From assembly GCA_002633005.1 (NCBI GenBank), contig NMRA01000144.1:479545-543544 (forward strand): DNA of 64,000 bases. Direction: 5' to 3'. Of this stretch, positions 56,537 to 64,000 are shown piece after piece. Every line of letters begins with the position of its first letter. Within the stretch, counting starts at the first letter, position 1. This DNA comes from Phoronis australis. Taxonomy: Eukaryota; Phoronida; Phoronidae. The notes under the pieces are model-generated. The model saw only the letters and a program-made list of their open reading frames with translations, was not told where the DNA came from and searched no databases. The position numbers were made by a program, and so were the translations under genes.

Positions 56537-58906
56537 TTTGGAACTCCCCGCTTTGTGTCGACCAATGAGAAGCGTATCTGAGATCATCAATTTACTTCCT
56601 GGTTGGTTTCTGATTCGTGGTTTCTATCAGGAAGTGGAACCGGGCCGACCGGGACCGAGTTGTTCAACAGATGCTGACCGCAATAAGATCTAACTCAAGA
56701 TAATGATGAAGGTTGGTATGTTTTTAATACTCATTAATTAAACGAAAATGTGTGCCTTGCTGAATGTCACTCGAGTAAGGCCAGCGGGGTTATCGAGATT
56801 CAACTGAGTAGTGATCTCATCAGCTAGTCTGTGCTCAGTACGAGTTCTTAATTTCCTGGACCCCGATCGTAACACTGGCTCCTGGATTTATATTTACAGT
56901 ACGACTTAATTTGTTTTGGCACAGCATCTGGCTCTGTTGTGCAAGTAATGATCGATTAAGGTTTCTCCGAACCCGAAGCTGACTAAGGGACCCCCTTTAA
57001 GCGAAATATTAACTCTCTTCATTGTGATCCAGCTAGTGCTCTCACTTAGTTCCGTGTAGGCCTGGCTAAATATTGCTATTACAATTAAGCTGAGAGGGCA
57101 ACTCAATATGTACCGTGTGAAACTGAGGGCAACTCAGTGTGCTCGAAAAATGAGTGGCACCACATGCGCACATCCAGCCTTTTATATGGGGGTCTTGAAG
57201 ATGATGTGGACCTTTCACTACCAAAAATTATAGCGGAAGGATCAAAAAAAAAAGAAAAAAACGGGGTACCACGTTCAGAGCCGTGAATTGTGTGTTGCGC
57301 CTTTTTAGTAGACTTTTGTCTCGTTTTCAAGGACTTTTTGTTTGCTTGAAGCGGACCTTTCTGCCTACTTCTGCAAATGCTGGGGAGGACTCGTTCGAGC
57401 CCCCCCGGAGGCCGTGGGGGGGGATACCCACATGTACCACTTAGACAGAGTAAGGTTGTTAGTTCAATGATTCCCCTCAGACCATATCAATTACAGAAAG
57501 ATTTAACCTTTTTGAATCGTATTTGAAACTATGTGCTAGCTAGTACTGAGCTGTCAACAAAGGCCATAACAGTTGCCCTTCCCGACTGAGCTGATAACGT
57601 TTTCCTGATAACGATGTTATCAGTTGTTATTTGAATTCATGCTCGCACCCAGCGTAGTAAAAAATGGGGCCTCGAATTTTTGAGAGTGTGGACCTTTTAC
57701 TAAGATTCACGGAAACGGTCAGAGGTATGAAATGTGCATTCGCCGAATTTTCCTGCCTTTTCAGTGGACTTTTATCTCGTCTACTTTTTTCGGAGTTTTT
57801 GTTGCCTAAGTGGGTGGCTCGTTCGAGCTCCCGAGCCAAAACCCCCTACTGGGTGCGCGCATGTTATTGTTTGTGAGTCGTGTTTGCTGGAGGACTCTGA
57901 TTTATAAGCTAACAGACAAGTTGTAACTTTATTAATTCTGGACCATATTAGGCCTACTCCCAGTTCTGGACGAATTTTGATGCGTCAAAACACTGAGATG
58001 TTTTTACAAAGGAGACAAAAAATACATTACATTGTTCTACGTCAAGTCACTGAGGCAAGGCTGGTTTGTCCACTTTCCCTACAACAATCTGGGTGAAAGT
58101 CCCATTGAGATGTGGCCGAGATCAAAGTAACTTGCGCGACTAAATGCATGGGTTTGGTTTTCAAATTCGCCAAATTCGCAACGGATTAGGTCACCTAAGC
58201 CGTGGTTTGTTTATTAGGATGCGTTACAGTACCTTGTAAACAGGCTAAAAGCGAAAAGGCCTCATATGTACTCTGATCTCAGTGATCGATCATTCAAATC
58301 AGTCTTGATATTCCGTACCGTGATACTAGGAATTTCATTATTATCTGTTTCCAACACAACTCACAGGGAATGCAACATTTTCGTATTCGCATATAGTTCT
58401 GGTCAATCTCAATTAAGTGACCCTGAAGCGTGTTCTTGGGTCGCTGTTCGATGTTTTTGTTGGTAACGGGAAACAGAATCTTGTCGGCGTATGGAATACT
58501 ACGAGACTGATTTGGTGAGAGTAAAAGGCCAACTTAGCCAGCTAAACAGACCGAAGAGAAGCTTTCCCAATCCTTTGGGAAATCGCGCTCCATGCCCACC
58601 GGGACAAATGCGCTGAGAACTTACCGTAATCGTTCGGGTTAACGCCCATGCTCCGTTAACCGCCCATCCCCGACTTTAAGTAGATTTTCGATTTAACCGC
58701 CCACTGCTCAGTTAACCGCCCTCCCCCGATTTTTTTTTGATTCGCCAATTTAACCGCCCAGGGCGTTAACCCGAACGATTACGGTAATCCTCCAATTATC
58801 GTCACTTAGCAACGAGGCTCATTTCAACGTCTACGTCGCGTCTAGAAAATGGCTAATGGTCTGTTTATTCTGAACCCTGAGTTGCATGAAAAAAATTACA
58901 TTTCAG
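56537..58906. other. Divergent intergenic region between TRAF7 and the ML-domain gene
   Basis: Shared upstream region of two divergently transcribed genes. No protein recognised. Two loosely similar stretches (about 57160-57400 and 57660-57840) share 'GGACTTTT-TCTCGT' and 'CTCGTTCGAG' motifs and may be copies of one repeat. The inverted-repeat element at 58621-58787 lies near the ML gene start. Confidence 0.5.
58621..58787. mobile_element. MITE with perfect 27-bp terminal inverted repeats
   Basis: The left end 58621-58647 (TTACCGTAATCGTTCGGGTT...) is the exact reverse complement of the right end 58761-58787. The 167-bp element also carries about four internal copies of TTAACCGCCC at roughly 30-bp spacing. 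No coding capacity. A second copy, in the opposite orientation, is at 63492. Confidence 0.9.
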
Positions 58907-58994
58907 ATGACGTTCTCTCGCGTTTCAGTGACACTTGTTTTGGGATTCTTTGTACAAGGCTGCAGCGCTGTTTGCAAGATTGAATCGTGCAAAG
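58907..58994 (+). CDS. ML-domain gene exon 1: signal peptide
   Basis: Start ATG 58907-58909, donor GTATGC, phase 1. Encodes MTFSRVSVTLVLGFFVQGCS then AVCKIESCK; cleavage probably after CSA. Confidence 0.75.
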
Positions 58995-61587
58995 GTATGC
59001 CTTACTGTACAACTGTTGAACTATTTAGGTATTAATTGTTGGGCAGTATTAACTTATTCAGAGTTCACCACGTGGTGAAAGGTCATGTTCAGTGCCCGCT
59101 GAAGGGCTGTTAGTCATTCTGCTCACTAGCACTGAGAGCAGCCTCCCGTTCAGTAACACTAGGACCTGGTTAAAAAGCAAGACTTCGCGAGATTACGTGA
59201 AATATTGTCGTGTATTTTAAGTGAGAACACTTGACTTAAGCTAGAGTTTAGCTAGGTCCTAGCGAAGTTCCTCTCGTTACTGAATGCACGCCTTGTTTAC
59301 TTGTTATAGCCTCTACCACTCAGGAATTAATGAGTTGTTCTCCGGACCCGCGTGGTGATATTTCATTTCATTGGTATCAAAAGCGGATTATGTAAACAAG
59401 TTAACACCTTTAGAGGAATCTGTTGGTTGCAAATGATACTCTTAATTCACGTAGTTGTTTGAATGCTCTCTTTTTCAGAATCTTCAACAAAGTTCACGGC
59501 AAGTTTCAGTCCCTGTCCCGTGCATTTTGGAGGTCTTGTGAATGTCTCTGCGAGTGGGATTTCTCGTAAGACTGTGTAATCAATCTTATTGAACGTATAG
59601 TACTTTGTCGGATGTGACTGCAACTCATCAAGTGCAGATTAGGGCATAGTCTAAAATTATTATGAGCCACCAGGTGGTCTGATCTTTTCACAACATCCCT
59701 TTGTGATCTGACCTATTTCCTCCTGACCTATCGTGGCAAGACCAAGGAGTGAACTGTGCATTTTGATTACTGAATGTTTCACTTTTCTGTTATTTGCTAC
59801 TAGTAAATTTCAGTAACTCAAATTCTTTAATTTTGAGGAGCCAACCACTGAACTATAATTAAGGTCCATGATAAGGTACCATTTTGAACTTCTCAGTACT
59901 TAAATTTTACAATCTGTGATTCTTAATTTTGAGTTTGTTAGAACAAGACAAACTCTGCAAATTTGCTTTGTCTGGTTGTTTTTTCTAGTTGGTTTTTCTT
60001 TCTTACTAAGGTTGTGTAGGCCTAAGACCCTACAAAAATGTGCAATTTCGCAAACTTCTGAAGATCGTATCTCAGAAATGGCTGATGGGATTCAAATGAA
60101 ACTTGCAAATACTATGTTTGTGCACAGTTCTTCACCGTTCTTAAGGATTGCTTTTAAAATGTTTCGCTTTTGCATGAGGAGCTAAGAAAAATTAGGACTT
60201 CCATGATTTTTAGGAAAAATATTAAAAGTTACTTAAAACAAAAAACAAAATGATAATTAAGAAAATTTCACCTTGTAGAAAATTTTTATTGAACAAAATT
60301 GGTCACGTCATTCATGTTTTGCTTTCAACGTTCCTTTCTTTTTTGCTAAAAAGGAATAGTCATGTGATCCAATTAGTGGCATATTGGTATAAAGTCTGCA
60401 TAAATACAGTTCACCTGCACATTCCAGGTAAAACCACACTTGGAGCTTAATAAAAACGTTGTTGGTTGTTTTTCGGGCCTAGTGCGTTGACACTAAAAAT
60501 GACAAGTTCTTTCATAAGTTGGACTTTAATCATGTCCTACAGACTTCATTCCTTTGACTTTTTTAGCTACGAAAGTGACTAAGATTAGTTACGATCTGAT
60601 TTTGTACTTTGCGGATGACCCAGACACTCCGTTGCTTCAACTGACCGGTGGCGCAGACTGTGCTCTTGTTAAGAAATATCACATCCCTATAAAGTGCCCT
60701 GTGGAAAAAGGAGGTACGTGATCTATTATTGAGTAACATAAACTTGTTTTTAACCTTTTTTAAAATGCGTAAAAGAGAGCGAAGTGGAATTGTTGCTGAG
60801 GCCGTCCTGCTAGTAAAGTTCAGTGTACTGGACAATGCTATATCGTTAATAAATATGGTGGACATTTTTAAGGATGTCGTAATCAAGGGTAATGTTAACC
60901 CTGTGATTTTTAACACTGCTTACGAAATCGAACCAAACAGAGAGTTCGAGAAAGGAAACATAAACCCATTTGATGGGGTAACTTTTTCAAAAGTGTCCTC
61001 GACTCCAGTCAACGAGATCGTGAGCAAGTGGAACACCTCAACAGCCAGTGAAGAAATAATTTAAAATTGTGGACAGCCTTAAAGTCTGATGTATGCTTCC
61101 AAAATTTTTATCATCAGTCAAGATGTATGCGAGGCTTGAATTTTAAATTATTCGCCGTTTTACATCTCCTTAATGACAGGAGTTGTAACCACCAGGAATT
61201 ACTGAAATTCAGCACCTTAGCAGCAGCACCTATAATTCACCAGTGATTTTGTTTATTTAAAGCAGCTCTTGTACTCAGATAGTGTTTCAATATTGTAGTA
61301 TAGGCCTTGGGTACACTATCCGCACTCGAACTAGTTACATGGCACTGGTAAGCCTTCAACTATCTATCCGAATCATGCGGTGCGATTGGTTATGAGTTCA
61401 GTCTTAGATCGGAGAATAGACACTGGACCTAGGCCTAGATAGATAAGGTAAATAACTATAGACCTATGGAGAGTCTCTATGGCAATGACACTAACTGAAC
61501 TGTATCATCCGTCCAGACCACACATATGAAAAAGAGTTTGATGTTAAGCTGTTCAAAAAAGTGAGAATACAATATGTGAAACTGTAA
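58907..61587 (+). CDS. Secreted ML-domain (NPC2/MD-2/GM2A-like lipid-binding) protein, four exons, 3' end uncertain
   Basis: Joining 58907-58994, 59479-59565, 60567-60713 and 61517-61587 gives 393 nt, 130 residues plus stop, all in phase 1. Signal peptide: MTFSRVSVTLVLGFFVQGCS-A. The mature part has SPCP near the start, then a beta-rich stretch, then ADCALVKKYHIPIKCPVEKG and DHTYEKEFDVKLFKKVRIQY. The order C-C...SPCP...DC...KCP-xKG-x-Y-x-F-V---xVxIxY is that of ML domains, which bind lipids or sterols outside the cell or in lysosomes. The usual final strand (W-L-D...) is missing, because the frame stops at VKL; NPC2 has about 150 residues including its signal. A candidate continuation (IEIAWTVGNVNRIYTAF at about 62066-62118) is out of phase with any donor I could find. 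The last exon's region is tandemly duplicated. Confidence 0.7.
59479..59565 (+). CDS. ML-domain gene exon 2
   Basis: Acceptor CTTTTTCAG, donor GTAAGA, phase 1 at both ends. Encodes (E)SSTKFTASFSPCPVHFGGLV then NVSASGIS, with an N-glycosylation site (NVS). Confidence 0.75.
60000..60250. repeat. Interspersed repeat, copy 2 (first copy near 20330)
   Basis: Shares the TATCTCAGAAATGGCT and GCATGAGGAGCTA blocks and their order with 20330-20640. It sits in intron 2 of the ML-domain gene. Confidence 0.6.
60567..60713 (+). CDS. ML-domain gene exon 3
   Basis: Acceptor GACTTTTTTAG, donor GTACGT, phase 1 at both ends. Encodes (P)TKVTKISYDLILYFADDPDT then PLLQLTGGADCALVKKYHIP and IKCPVEKG. The DC...KCP pair is the best ML signature. 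Confidence 0.78.
60729..61064 (+). other. Unrecognised open frame in an intron
   Basis: A stop-free stretch of about 110 codons without a good start. The second half (from about 60880) reads IKGNVNPVIFNTAYEIEPNR... and looks less random than most intronic frames. It does not connect in phase with exon 3, and no family is recognised. It could be an old repeat fragment or chance. Confidence 0.2.
61517..61587 (+). CDS. ML-domain gene exon 4 (candidate)
   Basis: Acceptor CATCCGTCCAG, phase 1. Encodes (D)HTYEKEFDVKLFKKVRIQYV then KL-stop. The match to the CP-KG--Y ML segment is good. A donor-like GTGAAA follows the Tyr codon, so a further exon may exist. Confidence 0.55.
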
Positions 61588-62008
61588 TATTGAAATTGAT
61601 CTGCATTTTTGTGTTTCACCATCGTGTTGTTTGTGCTGCTAAATCTGGTCACTGAAAGATTTTGTTTTGTTTGTAAACAAGTTATTCACATCGTCATCGT
61701 TTTAATGAGATATAGTCGCTTTAAACGAGTTTGTTAAATGCCTGGTGTTTTTCACCCCGTTAGAACAAGGTTTGAATATGAAAAAGAGTTTGATGTTAAG
61801 CTGTTCAAAAAAGTGAGAATACAATATGTGAAACTGTAATATTGAAACTGATCTGCATTTTTGTGTTTCACCATCGTGTTGTTTGTGCTGCTAAATCTGG
61901 TCACTGAAAGATTTTGTTTTGTTTGTAAACAAGTTATTCACATCCTCATCGTTTTAATGAGACATAGTCGCTTTAAACGAGTTTGTTAAATGCCTGGTGT
62001 TTTTCATC
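61526..62008. repeat. Tandem duplication, period 252 bp, including ML exon 4
   Basis: 61526-61755 and 61778-62007 are almost identical (differences such as ATTGAAATTG versus ATTGAAACTG and TCGTCATCG versus TCCTCATCG). The second copy repeats the YEKEFDVKLFKKVRIQY coding stretch but has no splice acceptor in front of it. Confidence 0.9.
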
Positions 62009-62547
62009 TAGAAAAACAATCAAAACTATAAATGAAGACTGGTTGTGTTATCTCATTTTATTAATAGAAATAGCGTGGACAGTGGGCAACGTTAACAGAA
62101 TATACACTGCCTTTATTGCAGAGCAACTTGGCGTGAAGAATAAAATTCTTAAAGTACCGTCAGACGAATCACTAGACCCAGTAAGTATACTGTGATAACA
62201 TATAAACCATGGGCAGAGGAAGGGGAAAATACTCAATATTTTAGAAACCTCGAAGTGAGGAATTGTGTCGTTCATTAAAAGATGGTCACCAAAGTGTTAC
62301 TACTCCTACTGGAGTAAGAGAGTTACAAACCCGGTATTATAAAACTCTGTATTCCAAAGAAGAAAAATCATTGTGGATCCCTCCCAACAATATTTACACT
62401 CCCAAAAAATAAACAACTTTCTGAAGAAGAGTCTCTGGAACTTGATCAAGATTTCACTGAACAAGAAATTTTCGAGGCTCTCCAAGGAACAAAATCTAAC
62501 AAAACACCGGGTAACAACGGAATTTCATATGAGTTTTACAAAAAGTT

Positions 62548-63024
62548 TTGGGGGTAATTCATAAATATGAATTAATAGAGAGTTCTAATTTTAGCTTCCA
62601 GCGGGGCGAAATGTCTACGTCACATAGACAAAGTGTTATAACTCTTATACCCAAAAGCAAAAACAGTGAGGAACTTTTGTTGTTAGATAACTGGAGGCCA
62701 ATCTCCCTCTTAAATTGTGACTACAAATTGATCACAAGAACCATTACCAATAGAATTTATAAGTGCATAGACATATTGATTCACCCTGATCAGACGTCAT
62801 TACCTAAAAGGTATATTGGCCAAAATATTCGATTAGTTAAAGATTTGATGGAATATTACAAACAAAATAAACTACATGGCCAGATTATATTCCTGGATTT
62901 CAAGAAGGCATACGACACCTTAAACTTAGATTACATATTCAAAACTTTAAAAGCCTTCAATTTTGGACTAGGGGTAATAAGTAAAATAAAATTTTTTATA
63001 ATAAAATCTCATCCTGTGTGTTAA
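62548..63024 (+). pseudogene. LINE reverse transcriptase fragment (RT motifs 1-4)
   Basis: The longest open part of the LINE, from LIPK-K through DNWRPISLLN and DQTSLPKRYIGQNIRLVKDL to FLDFKKAYDTLN (the first catalytic Asp is kept). It ends at a stop after KSHPVC, where the element should continue into the next RT block. Confidence 0.9.
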
Positions 63025-63048
63025 ATAACGGATTCACCATTCGGAATT

Positions 63049-63387
63049 TTGACATTGAAAGAGGCTTACGACAAGGGTGATCCGCTGTCAAGTCCCCTTT
63101 TTGTGTTATGTGCAGAACTTATGTCACATTTTATCAGAAAGAGTAATTACTTTCATGGTTTGAAAATTTATAATAATGAAATCAAAATAACCCAGTACAC
63201 GGACGACACCATTTTGTTCATTCAAGACGAGAATTCCGGAAAAAAATGTTTTAAATTTTTAAAATTATTTGGAGACATTTCTGGCTTGCATTTAAATCCT
63301 GAAAAATGCAAAGGTTTATATATTTTTGCCCGAGGTGGTGCCCATTGTCCTAAAAAAATGTACAATATCAGCCACGAAAACCTATAA
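63049..63387 (+). pseudogene. LINE reverse transcriptase fragment (RT motifs 5-7)
   Basis: Continues the same element in another frame: GDPLSSPLFVLCAELMSHFI, then QYTDDTILFI and SGLHLNPEKCKGLYI. It breaks again near 63387; downstream, NKTQKLKDLLNIWKT is still LINE-like. Confidence 0.9.
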
Positions 63388-63491
63388 AAAGTCTTGGAAT
63401 ATATTTTCGGACAAAATGACAAAGAAGTTGAGCAGCTAAATTATGGCAATAAAACTCAGAAATTAAAAGATCTATTAAATATTTGGAAAAC

Positions 63492-63660
63492 TACCGTAAT
63501 CGTTCGGGTTAACGCCCTGGGCGGTTAAATTGGCGAATCCAAAAAATCGGGGGAGAGCGCTTAACCGAGCAGTGGGCGGTTAAATCGAAAATCCACCTAA
63601 AGTAGAGGATGGGCGGTTAACCGAACATGGGCGCTTATTACGACAGACAACCGCCCTGGG
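63492..63660. mobile_element. Second copy of the TTACCGTAATCG inverted-repeat element, inverted and end-damaged
   Basis: 63492-63633 matches the reverse complement of 58621-58787 from its right end (TACCGTAATCGTTCGGGTTA...), including the GGGCGGTTAA repeats. The far end is lost or rearranged after CATGGGCG (63633), with a further GGGCGGTTAA near 63660. It is inserted in the LINE. Confidence 0.8.
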
Positions 63661-64000
63661 CGGTTAATCTTACCTGGGGATCTAAATCCCGACACGCCAA
63701 TCATACTCGGAACGCGTAGCCCTTTTCAAAGAGCTTTATCGTCACGTCGCCAACTGATTGTGAAAACATCATAACAGCGGATGATCCCAACAAAGGTTCT
63801 CTTGCCCTCAGATTAGTCATTCACTATTAAATTTACAAAATTGCTGAGTGCCGTCCTGCGGTGCGCAGACGACCAGTGACCTCGCAGCCTCCACTAGAAT
63901 TAAAACTGTTTCAAGGTGTGACCCTGCTTAAGTGCGCGCGTGCAAGCTTCACGTGTTGCAGAGGTCAGACATCAAATTTATGGTTACAGTCTCGTACTAT
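63661..64000. other. End of window, nothing recognised
   Basis: No open frame or repeat could be identified; it is not evidently LINE sequence. Confidence 0.5.

Larger units (their letters stand above)
62200..63490 (+). mobile_element. Broken non-LTR retrotransposon (L1/Tx1-like LINE), reverse transcriptase region
   Basis: Fragments in order: WAEEGENTQYFRNLEVRN (the W-EEGE--T-YF--LE motif before RT), RELQTRYYKTLYSKEEKS, LDQDFTEQEIFEALQGTKSN with KTPGNNGISYEFYKKFWG, TLIPKSKNSEELLLLDNWRP with ISLLN, FLDFKKAYDTLN, KGDPLSSPLFVLC, and YTDDTILFIQ. Stops or frame changes at about 62278, 62409, 62554 and 63022 show it is dead. The catalytic box reads YTDD instead of the usual YADD. The 5' part (endonuclease) is not visible. 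The 3' end is cut by an inverted-repeat element at 63492. Confidence 0.92.

Overview
This is nuclear DNA from an animal. It has AT-rich intergenic and intronic sequence, many small coding exons with GT/AG introns, diverged transposon remnants, minisatellites and assembly gaps (one run of 115 N, plus single n's at 23521 and 56043). The gene content is that of an invertebrate metazoan: an RREB1-type zinc-finger gene, a TRAF7 gene, a GT31 glycosyltransferase and an ML-domain secreted protein. An invertebrate deuterostome (hemichordate, echinoderm or cephalochordate) is my best guess, but the sequence alone does not prove it. All gene models below were built by hand from splice sites, reading phase and protein similarity recalled from known families.

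Layout: 2-199 (+) is the C-terminal end of a multipass membrane protein, possibly TMEM39-like. 200-7.9 kb is its 3' region plus intergenic repeats. 7909-27536 (+) is a 16-exon gene for a ~1,438-residue C2H2 zinc-finger protein with the finger order and linker motifs of RREB1 (Drosophila hindsight/pebbled). 31106-34832 (-) is a two-exon GT31 (beta-1,3-galactosyltransferase-like) gene; the first exon, coding for the membrane anchor, lies 2.5 kb upstream of the catalytic exon. 37.7-38.4 kb is a 22-copy ~31-bp minisatellite. 41099-56536 (-) is a complete TRAF7 gene: RING, TRAF zinc fingers, coiled coil and WD40 repeats. 58907-about 61.6 kb (+) is a small secreted ML-domain (NPC2/MD-2/GM2A-like) gene with a disturbed 3' end. 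62.2-63.5 kb is a broken L1/Tx1-type LINE, itself hit by a short inverted-repeat element.

The genes do not form a pathway. RREB1 is a nuclear transcription factor downstream of Ras/MAPK. TRAF7 is a cytosolic E3 ligase and MEKK3 partner. The GT31 enzyme would act in the Golgi, and the ML protein would be secreted or lysosomal.

The most notable observation is in TRAF7. Two tandem exons (43226-43374 and 42423-42568) encode alternative versions of the same WD40 segment, with the same entry and exit phases. Including both would break the frame, so they look like a mutually exclusive exon pair. Other points are a FOG/SALL/BCL11-type N-terminus (MSRRKQ) on the RREB1-like protein, a likely one-base frame break near its C-terminus, a splice donor embedded in a 52-bp tandem repeat, several inverted-repeat element families, and probable false duplications at the single-n joins.
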